A DNA stretch of 64,000 bases from Sphingobacterium alkalisoli (GTDB lineage Bacteria; Bacteroidota; Bacteroidia; Sphingobacteriales; Sphingobacteriaceae): contig NZ_SUKA01000001.1 in the NCBI RefSeq assembly GCF_005049105.1, positions 868,001 to 932,000 on the forward strand. The letters are read 5' to 3'. Made by a program: the position numbers and the translations under genes. Shown here piece after piece: positions 45,586 through 53,842 of this stretch. Below the pieces are notes generated by a model that saw only the letters and a program-made list of their open reading frames with translations, did no database searches and was not told where the DNA came from. Every line of letters starts with the position of its first letter. Position 1 is the first letter of the stretch.

Positions 45586-47307
45586 TTATTTTGTAAATTT
45601 CACCTCATACACTTTTTCATTGTTTTTCCAATCTTTTACAACGAGCTTGAATGTATAAGTTCCCTTGGGTAACGAAGGGTCAAAGCGATGCCACAGGTGC
45701 CTGTTCTTGGAGTCGTATTCCATTAATACCCATTCGTGGTTAATATAACCGTCGAAAGACTGAATTCCTGAGAAGTTATCGGATATCGTAAAATCTATTT
45801 TGGATTGTGTCGATACATTTTTGCCGTTACTGAGGTTACGTGGAGTGATAGTGGGAGCAATCGTATCTACGGCGACATAAAAGTTTCCGAAATTACGGGT
45901 GTTTACAGTTACCCAACCATTTTCAAATTTACCTCCTTCAGAGCCAGACTCAACCGAAGCAATTAGAGCTTTGGTTTGTAAGTGTGTAGGAAGATTAGTC
46001 GGCTTGATACTCAATTTATACGAACTAAATAGTGGGATCAAACTATTGTGTACTTTTTGCAATAAGGAATATCCAGTAGCCACTTGCGGTCCTTCGCTGT
46101 ATTGAAAATCCAACTGGTCATACAATACACCTATCGGCATGTCAATTTTAATATTAGGGGCCTCGAATTTATTTTCTTTGTTATAAGAGAAGTGTTGAAT
46201 TCCCAACCGGGGATTCGGTTTTGGGATATAAGTTGCTTTATTTTGTACTTTAAAATTTAATTCGCTGCAATTCCCATGCACATCTTTTACGACATATTTT
46301 ACGTCATGAACAAGATTATCCTCCAATTCGATAATCCCCTGATTTTCTAGTAGCTTAAAAATGTCAATTGGATTACCCGGATCTTTAAAGCTTTTTTGCA
46401 CTTTAGCCTTTGTTAATTTCCAATAGGGGTAATCGATGTAGGAATGAATCCCTCTAGAAGTATTGAAGTCTAATTCTTCAAAGATAACCGTTGAAATAGG
46501 TTGGGCATCTATAAATAGTTCAATAGAATATACACCGTTTCGAAATCCACCAGTGCGATGTCTGTCGATCGCATTGATCCCTAAACCGAATTTGCCATTT
46601 ACTGGGATTACTGCCGGCGAGGCCAACGTATATCGACTTGAATTGACGGCCTTCACCTTTTGATGTCTTCTAGGTGTATGCTCATTGAAAATCCCATCAT
46701 TAAGATCATAGATGGTGACACCACTAATCGTGGGATTAAATCGATCCGTAAAATGTAAACCGAATAATTGTGGGTTTAAAGGATGCTGGCTTTTAGTATC
46801 TCTGATTTCAAAATGTAAATGTGGACCACCTGAGCCTCCGGTATTTCCGGCATCGCCAATGCGTTGGCCTTTGGCTAGAGGTACCTGACCGGGTTTGAGC
46901 GCGATGTCGACATCAAATCGTTGTTGCTTATATTGCTCGGCACGAACGATATTTGTAAGCACATCGTTAAAGCTGTCCATATGGAGATAAACTGAAGTAT
47001 ATCCGTTGGGATGATCAATATAGACAGAATTGCCTCCCCCTCCGATTTGCACACGGACACGCGCGGCGTATCCTTCTGCAGCAGCATGCAATGGAAGGCC
47101 GATTCGCTGTTGCGTGCGGTAGTCGTCACCGGCATGGAAATGAGTTGAACGCAACTCTCCAAATGTGCCCGAAGCGTCGGGTGTAATATTTAATGGGTTA
47201 CGAAAGTAGCCTTGAGGATAATTTCTCGAAGTAATTATGCTATTATTTTGGGCGAATGAAGCTAAATAGAGCATTCCACAGCTTAAGAACAGGATAAGTT
47301 TAATCAT
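45586..47307 (-). CDS. M23-family zinc metallopeptidase, secreted
   Basis: Cell-wall endopeptidase of the LytM type, acting in the periplasm. 573 residues with a signal peptide ending near ASFA (about residue 19). The LytM domain (about 35-175) has the zinc motif HxGxD (His58-Asp62) and the HLH motif (His163, His165). A long C-terminal part (about 180-573) contains beta-rich segments with no recognised domain, including Ig-like stretches near the end (IDFTISDNFSGIQSFDGYI). Bacteroidota have many such proteins in which M23 is followed by Ig-like repeats. Upstream neighbour is the FAH-family gene, 2 bases away. Confidence 0.9.
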   Translation of the reverse strand: MIKLILFLSCGMLYLASFAQNNSIITSRNYPQGYFRNPLNITPDASGTFGELRSTHFHAGDDYRTQQRIGLPLHAAAEGYAARVRVQIGGGGNSVYIDHPNGYTSVYLHMDSFNDVLTNIVRAEQYKQQRFDVDIALKPGQVPLAKGQRIGDAGNTGGSGGPHLHFEIRDTKSQHPLNPQLFGLHFTDRFNPTISGVTIYDLNDGIFNEHTPRRHQKVKAVNSSRYTLASPAVIPVNGKFGLGINAIDRHRTGGFRNGVYSIELFIDAQPISTVIFEELDFNTSRGIHSYIDYPYWKLTKAKVQKSFKDPGNPIDIFKLLENQGIIELEDNLVHDVKYVVKDVHGNCSELNFKVQNKATYIPKPNPRLGIQHFSYNKENKFEAPNIKIDMPIGVLYDQLDFQYSEGPQVATGYSLLQKVHNSLIPLFSSYKLSIKPTNLPTHLQTKALIASVESGSEGGKFENGWVTVNTRNFGNFYVAVDTIAPTITPRNLSNGKNVSTQSKIDFTISDNFSGIQSFDGYINHEWVLMEYDSKNRHLWHRFDPSLPKGTYTFKLVVKDWKNNEKVYEVKFTK

Positions 47308-47309
47308 AG

Positions 47310-47921
47310 TTATTTTATATTGCAGATGAACATAGACCTACCTTCCAAAAATCCTTCCAATTGGTCTCCGATTTGAACCGGACCTACGCCTGCAGGGGTA
47401 CCCGTATAAATCAAGTCGCCTTTCCGCAACGTGATATATTTCGAGATAAAGACGATAAGGCTGTCAAAATCAAACATAACATTTTTAGTATTGCCTTCTT
47501 GAACAGTTATGCCATTTTTTGATAGCGAAAAGGCGAGTTCTTTTACATTTTCAAATTCTTCCTTTGGAATCAAATTACTGATAACAGCTGAATGATCAAA
47601 AGCTTTTGCGAGCTCCCAGGGCAAACCTTTTTCTTTATGGATGGATTGAATATCCCGAGCTGTAAAGTCGATTCCCAAGCCTAGTGCGTCATAATATTTA
47701 TATGCATATTTTGGAGAAACATGTTTCCCTTCATTACATATCCGAATCACTACTTCTACTTCAAAATGTACGTCGTTCGAAAATTCCGGGTAATAAAAGT
47801 CCTTATTGTCTTTTAAGATAGCCGTATCCGGTTTCATGAAAATAACAGGCTTTTCTGGAACTGGATTATTTAACTCTTTCGCGTGATCTACATAGTTTCT
47901 GCCTACCGCTATTACCTTCAT
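47310..47921 (-). CDS. Fumarylacetoacetate hydrolase family protein
   Basis: 203-residue single FAH domain, the size of YcgM/FAHD1-type acylpyruvases and oxaloacetate decarboxylases. Metal ligands are visible as FEVEVVIRI, and the GIDFTARDIQ and GDLIYTGTPAGVGPVQIGD segments are conserved. Substrate unknown. It starts with MKVIAVGRNYVDHAKELN and ends two bases before the M23 gene, so the two are co-transcribed although their functions look unrelated. Confidence 0.92.
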   Translation of the reverse strand: MKVIAVGRNYVDHAKELNNPVPEKPVIFMKPDTAILKDNKDFYYPEFSNDVHFEVEVVIRICNEGKHVSPKYAYKYYDALGLGIDFTARDIQSIHKEKGLPWELAKAFDHSAVISNLIPKEEFENVKELAFSLSKNGITVQEGNTKNVMFDFDSLIVFISKYITLRKGDLIYTGTPAGVGPVQIGDQLEGFLEGRSMFICNIK

Positions 47922-48160
47922 CTATTTGTTTTTTTATTTATATATCTGCCTGCAGTATGCGGGAGTCGTATATAATTCAAGTTATAGTTATTCCTCCTGA
48001 ATTCGGCTCAGCAGGTACTCATGAATGCCGTGCGATTAAACACACCGCAATAATTATTAATGCGATTATATTGAATGCCATATCAACAGGGACTCATATA
48101 CGCAAAAATAGGTAAAATAAAAATAATGCTGCTTGCGTAAGTTTGTATATAATTTTCTGG
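47922..48160. other. Intergenic region upstream of the FAH/M23/bcp unit
   Basis: About 240 bases. A 52-codon frame on the plus strand (47957-48115) and a 20-codon hydrophobic frame on the minus strand are present, but neither resembles a protein I know. It presumably carries the promoter for the FAH gene. The plus-strand remnants that follow suggest it is decaying sequence. Confidence 0.4.
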
Positions 48161-48229
48161 ATGAAAAATAAAATAGTTTATGAATTGATTCCGGGAAGAT
48201 ATAACGGAGCATTAAAAATTGAAGTGTAA
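48161..48229 (+). pseudogene. Possible C-terminal remnant of a gluconate 2-dehydrogenase subunit 3-like gene
   Basis: This frame ends with YELIPGRYNGALKIEV and a stop. The stretch resembles, from memory, the P-G-x-Y-x-G C-terminus of gluconate 2-dehydrogenase subunit 3 proteins, which in Sphingobacteriaceae are encoded just upstream of GMC oxidoreductases. A GMC-like fragment starts seven bases after this stop, which supports the reading. Only about 22 codons are left and there is no upstream body. Confidence 0.4.
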
Positions 48230-48235
48230 TTTTCT

Positions 48236-48310
48236 ATGGCAAATTTGAATATTGACAGTATAAAAGATAGAACGTAGGATGCTGTTGTTATTGGATCGGG
48301 ATCAGTGGTA
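48236..48310 (+). pseudogene. N-terminal remnant of a GMC oxidoreductase
   Basis: Starting at ATG 48236 the frame reads MANLNIDSIKDRT, then a TAG stop where the family has Tyr, then DAVVIGSG. A one-base deletion would restore ISG, giving the FAD-binding YDAVVIGSGISGG motif at the N-terminus of GMC oxidoreductases. After that the homology ends, and the nrdF terminator follows. So the gene carries a nonsense change, a frameshift and a large deletion. Confidence 0.65.
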
Positions 48311-48328
48311 ACGAAATGAAGAAGGGAA

Positions 48329-48377
48329 TTTTTAATAAATAAGCACGTCGTAATGCGATATGCTTATTTATTAAAAA
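48329..48377 (-). terminator. Terminator of nrdF with a 17-bp stem
   Basis: Perfect 17-bp arms (48329-48345 with 48361-48377) with a 15-base loop. The stem is AT-rich, with A/T runs at its base, and starts six bases after the nrdF stop on the minus strand. It probably terminates the nrd operon. Confidence 0.85.
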
Positions 48378-48382
48378 TACTT

Positions 48383-49369
48383 TTAAACTTCTACGGTAGA
48401 ATCCATTTTAAAGTCATCATCCATTAAATGGACGATCTCCATTGATTTTTCGTAGTTTGTTGATTTCTTAGAGAAAAAATCGTGTTGTGTTGTTTCGGTA
48501 TTCAGACCGTTTAATACGATTGGATTTACCTGCTTTACTTCAAAAATAGGATCAAATCCTAAATTCATTAAGGCTTTGTTTCCATTGTATCGCACATATT
48601 CTTTTACTTCTGCAGTAAGACCTACAACAGTATAAAGTTCTTCGGTATATTTGATTTCGTTTTCGTACAAATCATTAAGTAAAGCGAGAAATTTTTCTTT
48701 GACTTGTTCTTTGTTGGATAGCTTTGCATATACTTCTTGTGCGATTAAACCTACAAATACACCATGTATAGATTCATCTGCCACAATCTTTTTAATAATA
48801 TCAGCAGATGCGACCATTTGTCCTTGTCCACATAGCCACAGTGGAAGGAAGAAGCCTGAATAAAACAAGAATGACTCTAATAATACCGAAGCAGCTAATG
48901 CCATGAATAATTCTTCGTCAGAAACATTTTCTTTATCGATCGCACGATAATATCTGTCGATGGTTCCCGCCTTATATTGCAAAAATTTGTTTTCCGCTAC
49001 CCAACCAAATACATCGTTTATTTCATTTGTTGTCGATACTGTGGAAAAAATGGTAGAATATGACTTGGCATGTATGGCTTCCATCATACACATATAAGAT
49101 AGCACAGCTTTGTTTTGCAATGAATTTATATGATCGATAATTTTAGGCATGCCCGTGTGACTTTGTAATGTATCCAATAAGGTCAAACCTCCCAACGCCT
49201 TTTTATAGCATTCTTTCATATCCCAGCTTAAGCCTTTCCAGCTATCAATATCTTTTGAAGGAATATACTCTGTATCAATCCAGAACTGTCTGATATTTTG
49301 CTCCCAAAACATTAATGCATAATCGTTGTCCGGGGTGTTCCAGTTTACCGCTGTAAATTGTTTACTCAT
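48383..49369 (-). CDS. nrdF: Ribonucleotide reductase class Ib, small subunit
   Basis: Dimetal-tyrosyl-radical subunit that powers NrdE. 328 residues. Metal ligands are complete: Asp66, Glu97, His100, Glu165, Glu199, His202. Radical Tyr104 sits four residues after His100 as in NrdB/NrdF, so a normal Mn/Fe-tyrosyl enzyme is expected. The NrdI partner is in the same operon. It is separated from nrdE by 192 bases, longer than the other gaps in the operon. A 17-bp hairpin terminates it. Confidence 0.95.
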   Translation of the reverse strand: MSKQFTAVNWNTPDNDYALMFWEQNIRQFWIDTEYIPSKDIDSWKGLSWDMKECYKKALGGLTLLDTLQSHTGMPKIIDHINSLQNKAVLSYMCMMEAIHAKSYSTIFSTVSTTNEINDVFGWVAENKFLQYKAGTIDRYYRAIDKENVSDEELFMALAASVLLESFLFYSGFFLPLWLCGQGQMVASADIIKKIVADESIHGVFVGLIAQEVYAKLSNKEQVKEKFLALLNDLYENEIKYTEELYTVVGLTAEVKEYVRYNGNKALMNLGFDPIFEVKQVNPIVLNGLNTETTQHDFFSKKSTNYEKSMEIVHLMDDDFKMDSTVEV

Positions 49370-49561
49370 AAAATAATTAAAAAGTCAAATTTAAAATTTA
49401 AAAATCAGTGTAACCTATTATCCGCCGGTGGTTGGAAACAGTACTGACAATGGAAAACCTGTGCTTGCCTACGTTGTTGAAAAAATCAAAAAAAATATCG
49501 ATGTAATATTCTATTGACTTTGTTTCTCTAATATTTCAGATCTAATGTCTAACATTCGTTT

Positions 49562-51667
49562 TTATGCCGAACACGAGACACATTCGTCAATGCTTGACTT
49601 GCGTGTACGTGTGTAATACAAAGATTTTAAGCCTAGTTTGTGGGCATAGATATAGTATTTAGATAGGTCGCGTGTACTATCCTTTGAGTTAGTATGAAGA
49701 ATCGTTGAGACACCTTGATCAATATGCCGTTGGATTACCGAAACAAGCTTTAATACCTTGAATTGGTCCATATCGTATGCCGATTTAAAGTAGAAATAAT
49801 TGTCATTTGTCAAATAGGGCATAGGATAATACGTTGTGCTATCTCCATACTCACGTACCTCAATGATATCGACTACCGGCATTACGGATGCAGTTGCATT
49901 CATGATGTAAGAGGTAGATTGATTAGGAGCAATAGCTAAGCGGTAAGCATGATATATCCCGTGCTCTTGTACTAACCCTTTCAAATTTGTCCAGTCAGAT
50001 ATGGAAGGAATATGTACTCCTTCAAATAATTCTTTTACTTTATCTGTTTTAGGTGTGTACTCGCGGCTTAGGTACATGTCAAAATAAGAACCATCGGCAT
50101 AGCCTGATTTTTCAAAACCTGTAAATGTTTTGTTGCGTTCTTTTGCAATTTCCATAGATGCTTCTAACGAATAATAGTTCATCATCATGAAGAACGTATT
50201 TGCAAAATCTAAAGCTTCTGTCGACTCGTACATGATAAAGCTTTTTGCTAAGAATCCATGTAAATTCATTGCCCCTAAACCTACCGAGTGCAATTCGCGG
50301 TTCGCTTTTGCGATAGAAGGTACCATCTCGATATTCGTTACATCAGACACGACTGTCAACGATCGCATTGCGGTTTTTACCGTCTCTTTGATTCGTTTAT
50401 TATCCATTACCGTCGCGATATTTAACGAGCCAAGATTACATGAAATACCATAGCGGATCGTGTCTTCTCTACCATAAATTTCGATGTCGGAAACTTGCGA
50501 GACTTGCATGATTTCTGTACACAAGTTAGAGAATTTAACTTTCCCTATTCCATTCAATGCATGTGAACGGTTTGCGTTTTCCTTAAAGAAGATATATGGG
50601 TAGCCAGATTCCTTTTGTGTTTGTGCTATTTTCACCAACATGTGGCGGGCATTAATTTTTTTCTTCTTAACGTTTGGATTCGTGATTAACTCGTCATACA
50701 TCTCATCCATATCCATTTCGTCAAGAGGCTTGCCGTACTCTAGCATTACGGTATGTGGATAAATCAAGTAGCAGGCTTCGTCTTTTTCGGCCAGCTCCAT
50801 AAACTTATCAGGAATGATGATACCGATGGATAGCGATTTAATACGTACTTTCTCATCGACATTAATCTTTTTACAATCTAGAAATTCTTCTATATCAGAG
50901 TGGAAAATATTTAAGTATACCGCTCCAGCCCCAGGACGTTGTCCTAGTTGATTGGCATAGGAAAATGTATCTTCCATAATCTTCATGATAGGTAATACAC
51001 CACCAGCACGGCCATCTACACCTTTTATCGACTCACCACGTGCGCGGATTTTTGAGATATTAAAGGATACACCTCCACCTATCGACGATAATTTCATTGC
51101 GGAGTCGACAGCATAGCCAATACCGTTCAGATTGTCTCCTATTTCATCCAGGAAACAAGAAACGAGTTCTCCAGAACGTTTTTTTCCAGCATTCAAGAAT
51201 GTGGGGGTAGCAGGCTGATATTCTTGATTGATCATTATTTCAGCATATTGGATAGCTTTTTCGACTCCCTCTTCCCGTGCCATAAATAAGGATACTGCCA
51301 CGACACGATCTTCGTAGCGTTCTAAGAATTTCTCTCCCGTGTCGTCGCGTAGTGCGTAGCTTTGAAAAAACTTAAAAGCCGCCATAAAGGATTGGAAACG
51401 GAATTTCTTCGCATATACAAAATTGTAAACTTCTTGCATTTGCTCAAACGTAAACCATTGATAAAAGTCGATATAGTAGTCGTTTTCTACCAAATAATCA
51501 ATTTTTTCCTTTAGATTGTAAAAGAACACCGTATTCTTATTGACATACTCTAGAAAATAGGCGCGAACGGCCTCTTTATCTTTGTGGAGGCTGAACTCGT
51601 CATCATGTTTAATCATGATTTCGTTATTAAGCAATATCCAGTTTTTTGCTACCTCGTTTGCTATCAT
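49562..51667 (-). CDS. nrdE: Ribonucleotide reductase class Ib, catalytic subunit
   Basis: Reduces ribonucleoside diphosphates to deoxyribonucleotides. 701 residues, the normal class Ib length, without the ATP-cone of NrdA. Active-site Cys are in VSCFLDEIGDN, FSNLCTEIM and SCNLGSLN; the radical-chain Tyr residues near YYPMPYLTNDN and the shuttle pair Cys696/Cys699 (CVSCSA end) are present. The start MIANEVAKNWILLNNEIM matches family N-termini, so the 41-base overlap with nrdI is real. Confidence 0.96.
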   Translation of the reverse strand: MIANEVAKNWILLNNEIMIKHDDEFSLHKDKEAVRAYFLEYVNKNTVFFYNLKEKIDYLVENDYYIDFYQWFTFEQMQEVYNFVYAKKFRFQSFMAAFKFFQSYALRDDTGEKFLERYEDRVVAVSLFMAREEGVEKAIQYAEIMINQEYQPATPTFLNAGKKRSGELVSCFLDEIGDNLNGIGYAVDSAMKLSSIGGGVSFNISKIRARGESIKGVDGRAGGVLPIMKIMEDTFSYANQLGQRPGAGAVYLNIFHSDIEEFLDCKKINVDEKVRIKSLSIGIIIPDKFMELAEKDEACYLIYPHTVMLEYGKPLDEMDMDEMYDELITNPNVKKKKINARHMLVKIAQTQKESGYPYIFFKENANRSHALNGIGKVKFSNLCTEIMQVSQVSDIEIYGREDTIRYGISCNLGSLNIATVMDNKRIKETVKTAMRSLTVVSDVTNIEMVPSIAKANRELHSVGLGAMNLHGFLAKSFIMYESTEALDFANTFFMMMNYYSLEASMEIAKERNKTFTGFEKSGYADGSYFDMYLSREYTPKTDKVKELFEGVHIPSISDWTNLKGLVQEHGIYHAYRLAIAPNQSTSYIMNATASVMPVVDIIEVREYGDSTTYYPMPYLTNDNYFYFKSAYDMDQFKVLKLVSVIQRHIDQGVSTILHTNSKDSTRDLSKYYIYAHKLGLKSLYYTRTRKSSIDECVSCSA

Positions 51668-52043
51668 AGTATTGATTTTTTATGATGTCTATAAATTGAT
51701 TAATATCTTCCATGGTCCCCGATAGCTCAAATTTGAAAGCAATTGGGATGTCGTATTGTTCCGTAATTTTATCCGCGGCAGCGCCAAAATTTCTTCCCCA
51801 GTTGCGATTGCCACTTGATGTCACCGAAAAAAGGTTATGGTGCTGCGTTTTTAAAAACTCTTCAGTCAGCGGGGGGACTTTGCCAAAATTAGTCGTAAAA
51901 GTAATGAGGTGTCCCGGTGTGTCGACCACCATGTCGTCATGAATACGGTGCGCCGTCCAGCCTGTAATCTGAGTTACTTTGTCAATAAAGCGCTGTACAT
52001 TGCCTGTTCTGCTATCGTAATATAAATGTGTCATGTCAGTCAT
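51627..52043 (-). CDS. nrdI: Flavodoxin-like NrdI
   Basis: FMN protein that supplies the oxidant for assembling the manganese-tyrosyl cofactor in NrdF. 138 residues with the flavodoxin phosphate loop YYDSRTGNVQRF and the SSGNRNWGRNFG stretch characteristic of NrdI. It is 20 bases downstream of nrdH, and its 3' end overlaps nrdE by 41 bases. Confidence 0.93.
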   Translation of the reverse strand: MTDMTHLYYDSRTGNVQRFIDKVTQITGWTAHRIHDDMVVDTPGHLITFTTNFGKVPPLTEEFLKTQHHNLFSVTSSGNRNWGRNFGAAADKITEQYDIPIAFKFELSGTMEDINQFIDIIKNQYYDSKRGSKKLDIA

Positions 52044-52063
52044 GCTTTAATAATACGAGATTC

Positions 52064-52300
52064 TTATTGAACAATAGCCGCTTCTAATTCTTCTGGTCTG
52101 AACCCTATGATACGGTGTTTTATTTCGTCTTCTTCCAGCACAATTACGGTAGGCACGGTTCTTACTTTGAACTTAACCGCCAATTCAGGTTCATCGAAAG
52201 GATTAACCGTTTCGTAAGAGATACCTTTATTGTCAAGGTAAGCCGATACTTGTGCGCATGGAGCACAGTCATTTTTTTCGAATTTAATGATTCTTGCCAT
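52064..52300 (-). CDS. nrdH: Glutaredoxin-like NrdH redoxin
   Basis: Electron donor for NrdE. 78 residues, thioredoxin fold, active site CAPC (Cys12-Cys15), cis-Pro region TVPTVIV and a GFRPEELEAAI end. Standard NrdH proteins have a C-V-Q-C type active site, so CAPC is a variant. The first gene of nrdH-I-E-F. A thioredoxin-type general role is possible, but the operon context supports NrdH. Confidence 0.9.
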   Translation of the reverse strand: MARIIKFEKNDCAPCAQVSAYLDNKGISYETVNPFDEPELAVKFKVRTVPTVIVLEEDEIKHRIIGFRPEELEAAIVQ

Positions 52301-52753
52301 GTTATAGTTAAGTTTAAAAGTAACAGAAGAGGTTAATCCACTGATACCGTCTGTTTAATGAATTATGATTTTGCGAGATTGCCAAAATCTCTTGTAGAAC
52401 AAATATCATATATTTTATACGCGAGCGGTAGTTATACTTTTCCACATTAATTTTAGAACTTCTGCGGAAATGCGCTTGGTGAAGGTGAATTTTATATAAT
52501 GATTTGTTTAACAGGTTTTAAGATATGTGGATAACTTTAAAATCCTTTTTTGTACTTGAATTTTTGTCAAAAAAAAATGACTAATTTATGCAAAAAAAGC
52601 GAGGCATTTTTTGCGGATTATATTAAAAAAATAAGTAAACTTATAGGGGTTTGTATAATGACTAAAGGGAATAGAATTGAGTAATCTATTCTTAAACCGC
52701 CCACCTATTTCTATGGTGGGCGGCTATCTTATTAAAACTAACCAGCAGCCATT
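52301..52753. other. Intergenic region between the nrd operon and the SusCD operon
   Basis: 453 bases without a gene. On the minus strand upstream of nrdH there is a GATATTTG element (one mismatch to the -7 consensus) and a 6-bp hairpin GAGATT/AATCTC (52375-52391) that could bind a regulator. An A/T-rich inverted repeat, GCAAAAAA/TTTTTTGC, lies at 52590-52614. The right part holds the SusCD-operon terminator. No NrdR box was recognised. Confidence 0.4.
52697..52723 (-). terminator. Terminator at the end of the SusCD operon
   Basis: A perfect 9-bp GC-rich stem CCGCCCACC/GGTGGGCGG (52697-52705 with 52715-52723) with a 9-base loop, 31 bases after the last gene's stop on the minus strand. The following T-run is weak (TTTAAG). 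Confidence 0.7.
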
Positions 52754-53818
52754 CTACAAGGGCAACTGGAGCATTCTGAATTCTCCCATTTGAAAGAGTG
52801 TGCCTGAACCTACAGCTCTTACCTGAAGACGATAGTAGTGGTATGGTGTCGCATTGTCGAATGTAAATGTATAGGTTGCTTTGCGTCCATTATTATCTGG
52901 CCCGCCGGTAGTTGGGAAAATATAATCATCTTTACTGTCTAGTGTTACCCAATTTTCGCCATCATTCGAGGCTAGCATATCCCAATTCTTTGGATCGCGT
53001 CCCAAAGCATCGTTCCCTGTAGTCATGGTATAAGCATTGATAATCTGGCGTTGGAAGTATTCAAATTGCCAATGGAATGGCCCACCGATCTGATCTATCC
53101 TGAAAAGCAAAAACTTACTGTTAATATTGTTATCAATCAGCTTTAGTGATCCTTCACCAGCTTCTTTACCTCCGTCGTTTTCATGCGACACCGAAAAATC
53201 GTTTTCTACAGTCGTTAGATCTTTCACAATTCCCGACGCCATTAACAGCATGTCGATTCGCGTTTTCGATCCTTTTGGCGTCATTAATTCGACGTAAGAA
53301 TTTACAAACTCGCCTGGTGGAATATTTAGTATCATTTCGGCGGCATCCGACTCTTGTTGATAGTCTGCACTGCCAAGCTTGGTAAACCAAGTTGTTTTGT
53401 CTATGGTCATATCTGTTTCGTATGACATACGGAGACTTCCTCCAGATGGAGTAGCAATCAATTCGACAAGGTCCATCGGTAATATACTGACCGTTTCCTC
53501 ACGCTGTGCCCAATAACCCTCTTCATTTAGGGAGACCAATTTAACATCGTAAACTCCCGTATTTAGAAAGGTATGCGTGGGCGATGTTTCTGATGAGGTG
53601 CTGTCATCCGCAAAAGACCATCTGCTATCTACAAAATTCGTAGAACTATTGTTGAACTTGACAGTAAACGGATCTTTAGGGTCTGGGATAGTATACGTAA
53701 AGGACGACGTTGGTTTCGGAAGCAGTCCTTCCTCATCGACAATCAAGCTTTCCTCTTTCGAACAGGAAGTGAAGCCTATCACTAAGGATAGCATCACATA
53801 CAAATATTTTCTGGTCAT
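52754..53818 (-). CDS. PKD plus discoidin (F5/8 type C) domain lipoprotein
   Basis: Surface-exposed lipoprotein of about 354 residues from the ATG at 53818 (MTRKYLYVMLSL, lipobox FTSC with Cys19). A PKD-like domain (about 38-108) has WSFADDSTSSETSPTHTFLNTGVYDVKL. A middle region (110-210) is of unknown fold, and a C-terminal F5/8 C (carbohydrate-binding) domain (about 212-354) contains GNDALGRDPKNWDMLASNDG and HYYRLQVRAVG. The frame is open upstream to a GTG at 53827. Last gene of the operon. Its C-terminal domain is related to that of the next gene upstream. Confidence 0.85.
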   Translation of the reverse strand: MTRKYLYVMLSLVIGFTSCSKEESLIVDEEGLLPKPTSSFTYTIPDPKDPFTVKFNNSSTNFVDSRWSFADDSTSSETSPTHTFLNTGVYDVKLVSLNEEGYWAQREETVSILPMDLVELIATPSGGSLRMSYETDMTIDKTTWFTKLGSADYQQESDAAEMILNIPPGEFVNSYVELMTPKGSKTRIDMLLMASGIVKDLTTVENDFSVSHENDGGKEAGEGSLKLIDNNINSKFLLFRIDQIGGPFHWQFEYFQRQIINAYTMTTGNDALGRDPKNWDMLASNDGENWVTLDSKDDYIFPTTGGPDNNGRKATYTFTFDNATPYHYYRLQVRAVGSGTLFQMGEFRMLQLPL

Positions 53819-53842
53819 AGTAATCACATTTAAAGTTAAAGA

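Noticed and set aside
48048..48110. Short hydrophobic minus-strand frame (about 20 codons)
   Set aside because: Looked like a KdpF-type small membrane peptide, but there is no kdp context, start evidence or conservation that I can see.
47957..48115. 52-codon plus-strand frame with a GTHE sequence
   Set aside because: Briefly resembled a GMC C-terminal motif (GTHEMGTARMG), but the rest does not match and the order would be wrong for the GMC remnant downstream. Treated as noise.
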